Program-made: the position numbers and the translations under genes
Part shown: piece after piece, positions 14,826 through 24,408 of the stretch
Numbering within the stretch: position 1 is the first letter of the stretch
Layout: each line of letters begins with the position of its first letter
Assembly (NCBI RefSeq): GCF_031569985.1
Contig: NZ_JAMQKA010000020.1
Coordinates: forward strand, 1 to 64,000
Length of the DNA stretch: 64,000 nt
Source of the DNA: JAMQKA01 sp031569985
GTDB taxonomy: Bacteria > Bacteroidota > Rhodothermia > Balneolales > Balneolaceae
Direction of reading: 5' to 3'
Notes under the pieces: model-generated
Databases searched by the model: none
What the model was told of the DNA's origin: nothing
The model's input: only the letters and a program-made list of their open reading frames with translations

Positions 14826-17702
14826 TTAAATCTGTCTTCCGGTTATTGGATCATACTCAACCTCCACCGGAACCGTCTGGTCCGTTGGCAAGATTTCAAT
14901 CCACTGGTCAAATATCTCATAGTTTTCCCCAATGTTGGCCCTGAAGCTATCTTCCAATGGAAAAAATCCATGCTCATAAACCCGATCAATGGGTGTTGAA
15001 GTGACCCTGTTTTTATCATCTACTAAGGCAGGATCAGATACTTCACTTTTTTTAGGAAAATCATCTTTTTTGAGACCTTCTTTATGCTTTTTGTCTATTC
15101 TATTAGCAAGATCCATTAAGACATCCATCATCTTTTGACCATCTAAAGGATTACCATCCATATCCTTTTCCTCTGGATTGTTAGAATGATACAAGACATC
15201 TTCAGTAATGCCATTCATCCCCTCAACAGCTGTTAACCAATTGATAGCAGCTTTTTCTTTACCTGGCCTGATAGGCATAACTGCTTTGACCCAGGGAGAA
15301 TTCAAAAAAGCGTTCCTTCTATTATCACCATCTATTTGCAGAAGCCAGCCCAAAGAACTGCCGAATTTTGCAGGAACAGAATCTTCAGTGATATAATAAT
15401 TTTCACGCCTGGTTCCGATGGTATCCCCCCAACCCACGGTATTAGACACTAAAATTTTGGGGTCAACAATAGAAGGATCCTCAGCTTCACTTACAGCATC
15501 CAGTTCGTCGGTAAATTTGGCTGGAAAAGTACCTGCAAATGAAGTGCGAATAGCAGAAACGGAAGATGCTGAATTGTTTTGTAAAGATGAATTGCCAGAA
15601 GTTTCATAAAGCTGTTGTTTACTTTTGTGCAGCCTTGGCCGCCACCATTCGGGAGCAACGAAATACAGCATTTTGTCAACGTCAAAAATAGAATTGATTA
15701 ATTCAGCTAACACGTGTCTGGTCTTGTCATCTGGAGTTGAGACTTTATTCAATAGCATCCCTTGTATTAAACGCCTGTAGATAACAATCCTTTCTTCTTC
15801 TCGTAACTCTTGAGTATTTCGTGCTGTAATATTACTTACGGCATTAATCCTGTCTTTAACAGTTTCTAAATACGCAGTTTCGTAGGCTGTTTTTTCTTCG
15901 GCTTTAAAATTTTCAACGTTGGCTTCGTTTTCTGCGTCAATTCGTTTATTTGCGATACTGTTGGGTTCCCAATGTAACGTCAAATTAACCTGGATGCCAT
16001 TATTACCTTCAAAATTGACCGTATCCAAATGCAAGTCAAATGATGCTTGTCCGTCCATGCTGACCAGAGTGTCTTCTACTATTGATGCCGTTGCAACTTG
16101 GCCGAGTGCATCGAATTCCACCATTTTTAATTCGTGATTTGCAAAGGGTGAGGCAAAATTAAAAGGCCAAACCGCCTGAATAGTTTCAAAATTACCACTC
16201 CTTCCAAAACTACCTTCATTATTCCCATCACTTTCTTTACCATTTACATATACTTCATCCTTGTCGGCGCCTTCATCATTAGTTGCTCTAAAAGGGATGG
16301 TGACCGACTTCACTTCCTTGCTGGTTTGAAGTCTTGGTATTTCTTCCGGATGTTTTAATCCATCTAATTCTGGTGATTGTGCAATATGCATAAGATTCGC
16401 AAGGCCAAGATCTTGGCCAGCATCGTCTACATAGGTTTGCCAACAGAGATAAGTTCCAATATCCTGAACCTGGACACCTACTTGCCTCATTTTTCTTCTT
16501 AATTCGTAGTTGATTAATTTGTTGGTAGTATTGGAAAGCACATGTTCTGTACTACTAAATTCAGTAAGTTCTGTAACGGTTTTAAATGTGCTTTTAAAGT
16601 TTTTCCTGATTTCAGATGATAATTTTTGAGTTTGTTCTCGCATACTCTTATGCGTTTTTTCTCTTGCGTTATTTTGCGAGCTTTCGTAGTCAAAACTTGA
16701 AGTAGCTTCAATGTCAGTATATGAAGCTGTTACGCTTGCGCCAAAATTCAGAGTCTTTGAATTTTCACTACTAACCGCATCTGAAATTTCATCTTTAATT
16801 GTCGTTTCAGATTCTGATTTTGTAAATATGTCGAAGGAATTCTCTATTGTTTTTTCAACAACACTTCTTCGGGTATGTTCTTCTATAAGTGTTGCACTTG
16901 AACCGGGACTAAGCCAAACATGACTCTCAGGTGTGCCTAAAAAAGTATCTAGTTCAAAGAAATACTGCCTAAACAGATGCACAACACTTATTGGTGAAAG
17001 TGAGACTCCCTGAAGCTGTTCCTTTTCAGTTGGATCAAGGTTGTCAATATCAAGAAAAGCTTCGGTTCTATTATCCGAAGTAATCATTTTTATCAATGAT
17101 TCTGCCTGCTCATGCCTATCCATTGATTTATAAAATAGTTCCTCCAAAATAGTATGTCTTTGTTCTTTTACTAAATAAAGCAATGCTCCAGCAATTGATG
17201 ATTCATACTGTAATTGCTTTCTCAAAATTCCTATGGCTGCTGCTTCTGATTCAGCCGTTCTTTTTTCCCTAGGGAGATTTGAATATAGATCAGAATAAAA
17301 TTTTGCAGCATCTTTTGTCAACATGGACTTAATGGACGAATTATTGATAATTCTGGGCCAAACTGATGAGTCATAGTCTTCAAATTTTGGAATAAGATTA
17401 GAAATTCTTTCAAGCACTAAACTTTTACTGTTTTTTAGTTCACCCCCCTTCAAGATACCTGGTTTGATATCTATAATGAGTTCATTTTTATTACTGAGTT
17501 TTAGGTTTACAAGATCTGAAAATTGATTCTGCAATTTTTTTAGAAGAACTGCTTTTTCTTCTTTAAACCCTTTATTAAATCTTTTTTCTAATCGCTTAGA
17601 TCTCCACCCAAGAAGGGGTTGATAAACACCAAATAACTCACTGGCATATGGCAACACATTTGTGTATTTGGTTAAATCGGTAATTCGTTTTACTGTGCTC
17701 AT
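14826..17702 (-). CDS. 958-residue unknown protein downstream of an SpvB-type stub
   Basis: The open frame reaches 17825, but the ATG at 17702 (MSTVKRITDL) is preferred: the upstream part is out-of-frame sequence of the SpvB stub, and this ATG begins just after that stub's stop. The protein is acidic and helical. A distinctive central section runs WLSPGSSATLIEEHTRRSV, then an SE/TK-rich coil, then LINYELRRKMRQVGVQVQDIG and TYLCWQTYVDD. I recall similar central sections in large uncharacterised proteins of Tc-toxin-like loci but cannot name a family. No signal peptide or membrane segment is seen. Its length is consistent with an intact gene. Confidence 0.65.
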   Translation of the reverse strand: MSTVKRITDLTKYTNVLPYASELFGVYQPLLGWRSKRLEKRFNKGFKEEKAVLLKKLQNQFSDLVNLKLSNKNELIIDIKPGILKGGELKNSKSLVLERISNLIPKFEDYDSSVWPRIINNSSIKSMLTKDAAKFYSDLYSNLPREKRTAESEAAAIGILRKQLQYESSIAGALLYLVKEQRHTILEELFYKSMDRHEQAESLIKMITSDNRTEAFLDIDNLDPTEKEQLQGVSLSPISVVHLFRQYFFELDTFLGTPESHVWLSPGSSATLIEEHTRRSVVEKTIENSFDIFTKSESETTIKDEISDAVSSENSKTLNFGASVTASYTDIEATSSFDYESSQNNAREKTHKSMREQTQKLSSEIRKNFKSTFKTVTELTEFSSTEHVLSNTTNKLINYELRRKMRQVGVQVQDIGTYLCWQTYVDDAGQDLGLANLMHIAQSPELDGLKHPEEIPRLQTSKEVKSVTIPFRATNDEGADKDEVYVNGKESDGNNEGSFGRSGNFETIQAVWPFNFASPFANHELKMVEFDALGQVATASIVEDTLVSMDGQASFDLHLDTVNFEGNNGIQVNLTLHWEPNSIANKRIDAENEANVENFKAEEKTAYETAYLETVKDRINAVSNITARNTQELREEERIVIYRRLIQGMLLNKVSTPDDKTRHVLAELINSIFDVDKMLYFVAPEWWRPRLHKSKQQLYETSGNSSLQNNSASSVSAIRTSFAGTFPAKFTDELDAVSEAEDPSIVDPKILVSNTVGWGDTIGTRRENYYITEDSVPAKFGSSLGWLLQIDGDNRRNAFLNSPWVKAVMPIRPGKEKAAINWLTAVEGMNGITEDVLYHSNNPEEKDMDGNPLDGQKMMDVLMDLANRIDKKHKEGLKKDDFPKKSEVSDPALVDDKNRVTSTPIDRVYEHGFFPLEDSFRANIGENYEIFDQWIEILPTDQTVPVEVEYDPITGRQI

Positions 17703-17706
17703 GATC

Positions 17707-17973
17707 TTATATAAATGAATGATGTTTGAATTCCGGCGCGAAACCATCTCGTCCGGGAGAGACAGGTAAAGGAATGCTAAATCCAGCACTCCCAGTAGCA
17801 GAATTAACTTCGAATTTTTCGTCAATACCTTTTAATGCGCCACCACCTTTTGGCAATGAAATCCGGGGGATCTGGATGGCATTTGATTCAGAGGAATTTT
17901 CTTTTGTTAAATTAGAAATTCCTTTTTTTGACTCTGCTTGCTTCTCTGAATATTTTGGTTTAGTCCCGTGCAT
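17707..17973 (-). pseudogene. SpvB/TcaC-type N-terminal fragment (88 residues)
   Basis: The frame contains RISLPKGGGALKGIDEKFEV and then TGSAGFSIPLPVSPGRDGF. This is the hallmark start of SpvB-domain proteins (TcB component of Tc toxins), which normally continue for more than 1000 residues. Here the sequence diverges right after GRDGFAPEF and stops, and the 958-residue gene begins 4 bases later. It is either the stump of a deleted tcB-like gene or a retained short cap translated ahead of the next gene. Confidence 0.75.
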
Positions 17974-18365
17974 TGGAATCTCAGTAATGAGTGAATAACT
18001 ATAGGACGTTACCTCAAGTAATTACTGATTTATTCCGAACGGCGATGCTGTTATATAAAATAGATTAAGATATGCTTGCTTCTCTTAATTGAATTTATCA
18101 GTTGTTTACTTTCTTCCCTTTGATATCATCTTAATCATATTTCCAATCACTTCCTATCTTTACTACCAAATTGTTTTATTTACATTCAATTTCTAATATT
18201 TTTTGCAACTTATTGGTAAGCATTCATAAATGAATCTAACAGGTAAGATTAGAAGTTAATCCCCTTCACCAGTGATACTCAAAGTTGGTACATTAGTGGG
18301 TACATAGCAGTTAATAATCGGCCTTATAAACCCGTAAATCCAGAAAAGGTGGGCGTCCGGCATTA
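17974..18365. other. AT-rich intergenic region, no gene
   Basis: This is upstream of two diverging blocks (SpvB stub on minus, antitoxin on plus). It is AT-rich with no open frame or strong inverted repeat. A GTTGGTACA word at about 18286 resembles the int C arm decamer but is single. It presumably holds promoters. Confidence 0.5.
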
Positions 18366-18701
18366 GTGGATGCTGAAGGCAACAGGACGGAGTTGCCTGA
18401 CGCCATTTATGGGATGATGGTTCACCTGATTTGTTCAATGAAGCAGGAGCGGTCCGTCATCATGATGCCAGAAGATGAAACCTTTACTACCCAAGCAGCA
18501 GCCAACTTTTTGGGCGTCTCACGACAGCATTTGGTCGATTTACTGAAAGACGGTGAGATACCTTTCCACAAGGTGGGTAGCCATCGCCGCGTCTATTTCC
18601 GGGATTTAAAAGAATACGCCGATCGTCGGGATTCGAAACGTCGCGAAACTCTGGATGATCTCTTAGATAAAGTAACTAAAGCTGAGAAATACGACACCTG
18701 A
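18366..18701 (+). CDS. VapB-like antitoxin with excisionase-type HTH
   Basis: This protein is about 111 residues long. The segment FTTQAAANFLGVSRQHLVDL followed by GEIPFHKVGSHRRVY is the excisionase/MerR-like winged helix found in antitoxins paired with PIN_3 toxins. Homology to such antitoxins continues upstream of the only credible start (GTG at 18366): the in-frame codons before it still read like the family (GRPALV), with a stop at 18327. The true 5' end may thus be lost or use a non-standard start. The partner PIN gene follows 10 bases later but is broken. A truncated copy lies at 9094-9303. Confidence 0.7.
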   Translation: MDAEGNRTELPDAIYGMMVHLICSMKQERSVIMMPEDETFTTQAAANFLGVSRQHLVDLLKDGEIPFHKVGSHRRVYFRDLKEYADRRDSKRRETLDDLLDKVTKAEKYDT

Positions 18702-18711
18702 TATATAGGTG

Positions 18712-19102
18712 ATGAACGCTGATTATAAGGTTCTGATGGATGCCTGTGTATTAGTAAATTACGGTGTCTGTGATCTCTATTTACGTTTAGCTGAGAAACC
18801 CCGCCTTTTGCTTCCAAAATGGACGGACCAAATCCTTGATGACCAATGATGTGAAGGATCGTCATGTAGCAGCAGCGGCCGTTCGAGAGAAACTGGATAT
18901 GATCATTACCTTTAATCTCAAAGATTTTGGTGATGAACACCTGAAAAAATGGAACGTGAAAGCCGTTCATCCCCAAGACTATCTACTCATCCTGTGTTCC
19001 ATGAAACCGGCGGTATTTATGACCAAGCTTTCCATGATAGCTCAAAAACGAGGCGAGGATTTGGAGACGGTAGTGAAAAATCCTTCCCTATTCCATGGCT
19101 AA
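18712..19102 (+). pseudogene. PIN_3-type toxin (VapC-like), internal deletion
   Basis: The N-terminal 45 codons (MNADYKVLMDACVLVNYGV) carry the first PIN aspartate, then hit a stop at 18847. The C-terminal part resumes in another frame with KDRHVAAAAVREKLDMIITF and FNLKDF, the later acidic residues of the fold. About 80 middle residues present in the family are missing, so the RNase cannot be functional. The upstream antitoxin could still repress its own operon. Confidence 0.8.
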
Positions 19103-19174
19103 TTCCTAAAAAGCTTTCAATTACTCACACTTCCATTTAATAGTTTTTTAACAGGATTGAGACGATTAGCATGA

Positions 19175-20014
19175 TTAGCGCTCTACACCTTGTGTAATTC
19201 TATCTAAAAGTGCGGTTACCTTATCAGTGGTAAAAATTCCACCTTGTGCTATCAATTCAGGAATTCTTTGATGATGCTTTTTTGATAGGGAAAGAATATC
19301 CAGAATCCTATTTTTCAATGAGTTATTTGAAGCCAAAATAGGCTTTAACTCACGTCCTATTACATGGGCAGCGATATCCTCCAATCCTAAATCTTCATTA
19401 TCAAATAGATCATTATGTTTACTGTAAATAAGCTTGTCCTCTATATGAAAATAGTGGCTGATTATAATGCCAACATCTTTGATGTCTTGAGTGCGTTTCT
19501 CTGGACGGTCATCAAAAGCGATTAGTTTTAGCAAAATAATGGAGGCAAGTGAGGCAATTTTAAAAGTAAGGCCCTCATCAGTTAAGATTGGTGCCAAGCC
19601 TTGTTGATAGATTTCCTTAAAGCCATTAACGTGAACCTTTGTAAGTCCGTCTCCCTCCACTTCGACTGCTTCATCAATTTCTACGGATCCAAATGGGAGC
19701 AGGTCAACGGGATAACCATAGGGAGTCAGTAAAGCAAAGGCATTCGTTGAGACTTCTTTAAAATCGTGTTTTTTAATTAGCGTAGACTTGATCTCTTCGT
19801 AATCTCCCGACTCCGAAATAAATACTGCTAAATCAACGTCTCTCGTAGCTCTGGTTTGGACTTCCTCCGTTGACAGCCACATATCTTTGGCTAAGGCTCC
19901 AATGACATAAAAATCCACATTAAATTTTTGAAAAACGGTTTCAAGTATTTCAATGACATCTTTTAAGCCTTCTTGATTGAAACTGGATAACTTAATCTTG
20001 TATGAACTCGCCAT
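19175..20014 (-). CDS. AbiEii-type nucleotidyltransferase toxin
   Basis: This is a 279-residue nucleotidyltransferase-fold protein. FYVIGALAKDMW and ATRDVDLAVFI give the G-x-x-x-D and paired Asp (DxD) of the NTase active site, and YPVDLLPFG supplies the third acidic residue. In AbiE type IV systems the NTase modifies tRNA or another target and stalls growth upon phage infection. The ATG at 20014 (MASSYKIK) is preferred over 20047, giving a 23-base overlap with the upstream AbiEi-like gene, typical of coupled toxin-antitoxin pairs. Family call by motif and context. Confidence 0.8.
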   Translation of the reverse strand: MASSYKIKLSSFNQEGLKDVIEILETVFQKFNVDFYVIGALAKDMWLSTEEVQTRATRDVDLAVFISESGDYEEIKSTLIKKHDFKEVSTNAFALLTPYGYPVDLLPFGSVEIDEAVEVEGDGLTKVHVNGFKEIYQQGLAPILTDEGLTFKIASLASIILLKLIAFDDRPEKRTQDIKDVGIIISHYFHIEDKLIYSKHNDLFDNEDLGLEDIAAHVIGRELKPILASNNSLKNRILDILSLSKKHHQRIPELIAQGGIFTTDKVTALLDRITQGVER

Positions 20015-20987
20015 ATATTTTATTAGCCACTTTAAAATTGCGTTCATCGCCCGTCAAGATTAAGTCTGCGTAGATAGCCAAAGGCGGGGCAGTCTCTTTC
20101 CCCTCTTCAGTATTCCAGAACGGCTCGTAAACCTGGACAGTACCATCAGGATCAGGCTTTAGTCTAAATTTATTCATTATATTAGCCTTAGTATGGGTTG
20201 TATAAAGAGTCAGATCCTGTGGCCTTAACATTCCAGTAAGTAAATCTGCACCAGCCTCACCACCCCAGACTGTTTGGTCATCAAGCTCCATCTTTTTCCA
20301 ATCTACAGCCTCTTCTTTATCAATGAATACAAACGTACCTTTGTGTAGCTTTGGTTTCAGCTCTGTTTCATAAGCACCAATCCATTCATCAATCAATTCA
20401 TCTTTACGTACTAACTGATAGTTCTTTTCGTCCTTTTTTATCAGATAATTTCTTTTCTTAAGTCCATTGATGACATAACCGATGGCTCCCAACGCTACAT
20501 CGGCAGCTTCAGCAATTTCTCTATACGTTTTGTGAATCCAGGTTTCATCCAAAAGAAATAGGAAGACTACTTTCAATCCCGTTTTAGTAAAGGCTCGATC
20601 TCTATCAACTTTAACATGGAATGTCTCGTTGTGATCAACGAAGAGAAAGTGATCTTTGGTCCTGATATACATATTACCGGCTCCATCAATCCAGTTGATC
20701 CCATTGTTTTTTAGCTTTTCTTTTACATTCGGGAAAATTTGTCCACCAATCAGCAGAAATGGCTTATTGGTTTTGGCCAATTCATAAATTCTTGGAAGCT
20801 GGTGCGTCCTGACCTCTTTCTTTATTTCTGTAAAAAACTCTAAGGTCTCATCTGGAAGATGGAGCTTTACCTTTGTATCAACTTGATGCCCATCTTGGAT
20901 ATACGTCTCTCGTTCCTCAATCTCTAACTTAAATTGAGTGAGCTTCTCAAGGTTTTCTTGTGCTATGGGGAGTATACCAGGTTTCAT
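19992..20987 (-). CDS. AbiEi-family antitoxin/regulator
   Basis: This 331-residue protein has a basic/helical N-terminal half, a winged-helix segment (TYREIAEAADVALGAIGYVINGLKK, residues about 160-185) and a C-terminal half ending with an ADLILTGDERNFKVANKIY motif. That is the usual plan of the longer AbiEi-like proteins that sit before AbiEii NTases. It probably represses its own operon and neutralises the toxin. The promoter should lie in the AT-rich 20988-21145 gap, where a palindromic TCACGTTCCGTGA (about 21006-21018, TTCACG/CGTGAA arms) could be its operator. Confidence 0.78.
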   Translation of the reverse strand: MKPGILPIAQENLEKLTQFKLEIEERETYIQDGHQVDTKVKLHLPDETLEFFTEIKKEVRTHQLPRIYELAKTNKPFLLIGGQIFPNVKEKLKNNGINWIDGAGNMYIRTKDHFLFVDHNETFHVKVDRDRAFTKTGLKVVFLFLLDETWIHKTYREIAEAADVALGAIGYVINGLKKRNYLIKKDEKNYQLVRKDELIDEWIGAYETELKPKLHKGTFVFIDKEEAVDWKKMELDDQTVWGGEAGADLLTGMLRPQDLTLYTTHTKANIMNKFRLKPDPDGTVQVYEPFWNTEEGKETAPPLAIYADLILTGDERNFKVANKIYGEFIQD

Positions 20988-21145
20988 TGTTCATTTTTTT
21001 ATCATGTTCACGTTCCGTGAACAATTTAAATTAGTGAACAAATGGAATTATTCCAATTATCTCACAGTGAAAGTAATCATCAATTTTTACTGCAAAATTA
21101 TCCATTCTTTTAGAACTAGGATGATCTAGGTTCAATACCTATGAA

Positions 21146-22231
21146 TTACTCAAAAATCGATTTAATGGTCTTCTTAACAGGATTCAGTCGATCAGCATGA
21201 TTGGTAGCCCAGTGTAGCCATGCTTTTACCTTGAGTTTTTCTTGCTTATTTAACTCAAGTTTCGATACTTCCTCTTCAACCTTGTTAATCAGATCGTAGA
21301 TGTATTGGGCCTTAGTAAATGACGAGGCATGTTCTTCAAGTAGTTTTAATTGCTCCAACTCCTTGGATTTCTGTTGCTCGGCCTCTGCCCGTAATTGACG
21401 CTGTTTTTCCCTTATGCGATCTTCTTCCTCTTCCTTCTCCCTACTTACTTTCATTTTTTCAGCCAGCTCGAAAAGGGTGGGGAAGAATTCGTCCATTCTC
21501 TCTTCAAGCTTCTTATTTTTCCAATCCTTGATCGTTTTGTCCGGTGACCGGTACGAAGAAGAACACAAACTGAGTTTTAGTTTGCCGTTGGTACAATACT
21601 CATATTGACTGCTGTACCACCTCTTCGATGGATCTCGTTCTTTCTTCTTTCGGTATCCACCTTCTCGCATCTGAAGATAAATCTTCTCTTTGCCGATACG
21701 GACAAAAGATTTGGCTGAACGATTTACCTTTTCGGTCTCAACTTTAATGCCTTGCCGATTTAACTCCTTTACCAAAGCATCCAATATTCGCATAGCTCGT
21801 TTCACACTGTCAGGGCCAACCAATACATCCAAATAATTACTCCCATAAACCTGTACTCTGTTAAACTGGTTTAGATCACCCTCTTTCAATGCATTATATG
21901 TCTTTTTGATCAAGGGATGGGGATTATACAAGGTTTTTTTAACGACTATCGGTTTAACCTTTTTGGGTAATTTTTGTCTAAGGTCGATATCATTAATGTC
22001 TTCTTTCGAAATTTCGATTGAAGTTCTATCGAAATCAGGCAGTGGTGGTTGTTTTACTTTTTTATCATTTCGGATTTTTGACCAGTAACCCGATGGAGGA
22101 GTAGGAATATTTAGTTCTTTGCATGCTTTTTTAAGCTTAAGGTATGTAATCCCATACTTTTCTTGTATCTGATTCATTGGAACAGACCACAGCTCCTCAT
22201 ATAGTTTTATTCTTTCAAGAGTAATTTTCAT
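21146..22231 (-). CDS. unknown protein with HTH-like N-terminus
   Basis: About 361 residues from the ATG at 22231 (MKITLERIKLYEELW); an ATG ten codons upstream is also open. The N-terminal block LYEELWSVPMNQIQEKYGIT followed by IPTPPSGYWSKI recurs in many uncharacterised proteins of accessory regions and resembles a helix-turn-helix. A highly charged coiled coil (about residues 270-315) follows. No enzymatic motif is seen. It is divergent from the 452-residue gene, so the two share the 22232-22359 control region. Confidence 0.65.
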   Translation of the reverse strand: MKITLERIKLYEELWSVPMNQIQEKYGITYLKLKKACKELNIPTPPSGYWSKIRNDKKVKQPPLPDFDRTSIEISKEDINDIDLRQKLPKKVKPIVVKKTLYNPHPLIKKTYNALKEGDLNQFNRVQVYGSNYLDVLVGPDSVKRAMRILDALVKELNRQGIKVETEKVNRSAKSFVRIGKEKIYLQMREGGYRKKKERDPSKRWYSSQYEYCTNGKLKLSLCSSSYRSPDKTIKDWKNKKLEERMDEFFPTLFELAEKMKVSREKEEEEDRIREKQRQLRAEAEQQKSKELEQLKLLEEHASSFTKAQYIYDLINKVEEEVSKLELNKQEKLKVKAWLHWATNHADRLNPVKKTIKSIFE

Positions 22232-22359
22232 GACATTAGATGTTAGTAAGTTTTCTAGCAATCATATCAACAAGGTTATTCGAGCTATTTTTATTTAGTT
22301 AGCACACTTTCCTATTTTGGCCTCGAATTTTGCAACAAATAATCATCTAAGATAGACTA

Positions 22360-23718
22360 ATGAGTAAAAAAAAGGAAAGCACTAATGACGATGAAGCGAA
22401 TGTTACAACAGTTAAAGTTCATGAGGGGAGACTACGAAAGCTGCTCCAATTTTTGAAAGAAAAAGAAGCCATAATCACGGTAGATCATGATATATATGGA
22501 AGATCGACTACAACACGCTATAGTGACAGCTCTGAAACAGAATACTCGATAAAGGATTTGGCTCTTTCCATATGGACAGATAAGACTTCTGCAACAGACT
22601 GGGTTTATTATGACTATCTAAAATCAGATTATGAAGTTAGCAGGAAGCGAACAGCCGGTAAATATCATCCATCCTACGAAAAGTTTATCGTAGGCATTAC
22701 CTGTACGTTTATGGAGACACCCGGGATAGAAAACAGAGCCGAGAAAGAGCAGCTGTTTTTTTCGGGAGACCGCCCCGAACAGACTAACCTCCTTGCTACA
22801 TTTCCCGATTTTCGGCAAGGGGTAAAGGACGAAATCAAGCAATTTGCAGCTCTTCTCCAAAACGGGTCCGAAGGATTTCCCTATCAGCAATTGCGTAACC
22901 ACACCGCCCACCGGTGCCACCGGTATAAGAAACTGGAGAAAGATATTTTTCAATATTTAAAGGATGCAACTCCGTCAGAAGTGCAAGATATCGGTTCGAG
23001 GTTAGCTGAGGTAATGAGTGCGTACGGGGACCATTTAGAGCAGCTAGAAAGGGGAGGCACCAGTCATGAAAATCCCAAAGATGGACAGGTGGTTGAAGAT
23101 CGGCTCCAGTTCAAGGAGTTGTCTGAACCGGAGGATATTGCAATCAGCTTGGAGGAAGAGCAACAGTTGGAAGATATTGGATTTGAAGATGCTTTTTCGG
23201 GAAAAGAGCATTGGTTGGACGGACTGCGATTCAAAAAGATTACCTATTGGAAACAGGCACTTGATGAGGTAGCTATCTCGGAGTGGCCGGACTATGTCCT
23301 TGAGCATATCCTGCTGGCCTATTTTGAACTGAATACGGTATGTTCCCAGATAGTAGATCTTCGGGACCAGGTGTATAACGAGGTGAGCTATTACGTTAAA
23401 AACTCTATGGATGGTAAGGAGATTTTTACTATTAAAGAGGTACTGACCCACCACGATTTGGCTTCGATGCTTTCACAGTATGAATATGAGTCCAATGCGT
23501 TTGTAGATGCTCTGCGGTCCGATGGGAACCTGCTGGATAAGCCACTGAAGCAGCTGCCACAAAACTTTGATGGGGTATCATCCCCGGACCGGCTTTTTTA
23601 CTCGCGCATTGAAAAGCTGCTCTGGGAATATCTGCTGTTCCGTATGTGCGATAGTTGCCAGCTGAACAAAGATCACGTGGCCGAATTTTATACGCCATTA
23701 TATAATCCTGCCAAATAA
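22360..23718 (+). CDS. unknown 452-residue protein
   Basis: Not recognised. It is a soluble, acidic protein rich in aromatic residues, with no signal peptide and no membrane segment. A low-complexity acidic linker lies near residues 225-270. The final 36 residues (FRMCDSCQLNKDHVAEFY) and the following terminator are repeated almost exactly at 25251-25396, showing that a second copy once existed or that the segment was duplicated around the two minus-strand genes. A strong terminator hairpin follows. Confidence 0.65.
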   Translation: MSKKKESTNDDEANVTTVKVHEGRLRKLLQFLKEKEAIITVDHDIYGRSTTTRYSDSSETEYSIKDLALSIWTDKTSATDWVYYDYLKSDYEVSRKRTAGKYHPSYEKFIVGITCTFMETPGIENRAEKEQLFFSGDRPEQTNLLATFPDFRQGVKDEIKQFAALLQNGSEGFPYQQLRNHTAHRCHRYKKLEKDIFQYLKDATPSEVQDIGSRLAEVMSAYGDHLEQLERGGTSHENPKDGQVVEDRLQFKELSEPEDIAISLEEEQQLEDIGFEDAFSGKEHWLDGLRFKKITYWKQALDEVAISEWPDYVLEHILLAYFELNTVCSQIVDLRDQVYNEVSYYVKNSMDGKEIFTIKEVLTHHDLASMLSQYEYESNAFVDALRSDGNLLDKPLKQLPQNFDGVSSPDRLFYSRIEKLLWEYLLFRMCDSCQLNKDHVAEFYTPLYNPAK

Positions 23719-23723
23719 ATGTG

Positions 23724-23754
23724 TTAAGGTGGACAAGAGTTATGTCCACCTTAA
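23724..23754. terminator. bidirectional hairpin terminator
   Basis: A perfect 12-bp stem (23724-23735/23743-23754) with a 7-base loop lies 5 bases after the 452-residue gene and before the convergent minus-strand gene. It can end both. Confidence 0.8.
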
Positions 23755-23814
23755 CCTTTCTTCTCTTTTTAAAGCACGTAGAGGATGCACCGCTTTGATA
23801 GCGTGGTACCAGGC

Positions 23815-24348
23815 TTATCCATAGGCCGTTCTATCAGACTTACTATCAATATCGGGTGTAGTTACGGTAAATGCTCTTTCGGCAGTATGTAGCTCACGGC
23901 TTTCCTTGTATTTAAATTCAGCTTGTGCCAGTAAAATACTCCATGTAGCTGGAACTCTGGTCACATATGAAAAGCGTTGCTGTACGCCCGGTCGTACAAA
24001 AAAATATTTCATACGTTCGGGTATAATATTCTCCTCAAATTTTTTGTGAGGGAAATAGGCCAGGGGTTCTCGCCCCTGCCATTCGTTGATCCCCTCATCT
24101 GATGCAATACCCCGAATGCGTAGCGTGATACCATCGAATTGATGTTCTATGCGACCTTGATTAATGGCTTGCAGCCGAAAAGCTACAATATAGTAGCCTT
24201 GCTGAGGACCGTGGAAATCGCATTCCAAATCAAATTCAATACGTGGTTTATGGGCTCCTTCATGAAAGAATCGCCAATACGTCCAGATCGCACCCACTAC
24301 TACCACCAGCGTTTGCAGCGTACCTAGTATCATTTCATATTGCAGCAT
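23815..24348 (-). CDS. membrane-anchored unknown protein (177 residues)
   Basis: A single N-terminal helix (LGTLQTLVVVVGAIWTYW) is followed by a soluble strand-rich domain with FHGPQQGYYIVAFRLQAIN and VRPGVQQRFSYVTRVP. No family name is known to me. A frameshifted relative lies at 12471-13093, so the family has been present at least twice on this island. It is convergent with the 452-residue gene across the terminator. Confidence 0.65.
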   Translation of the reverse strand: MLQYEMILGTLQTLVVVVGAIWTYWRFFHEGAHKPRIEFDLECDFHGPQQGYYIVAFRLQAINQGRIEHQFDGITLRIRGIASDEGINEWQGREPLAYFPHKKFEENIIPERMKYFFVRPGVQQRFSYVTRVPATWSILLAQAEFKYKESRELHTAERAFTVTTPDIDSKSDRTAYG

Positions 24349-24408
24349 ATATTCCCTCCCTTTGTTTATTATGTAACAGTTTATACCGGCCCAACATGGC
24401 GGTAAAAT

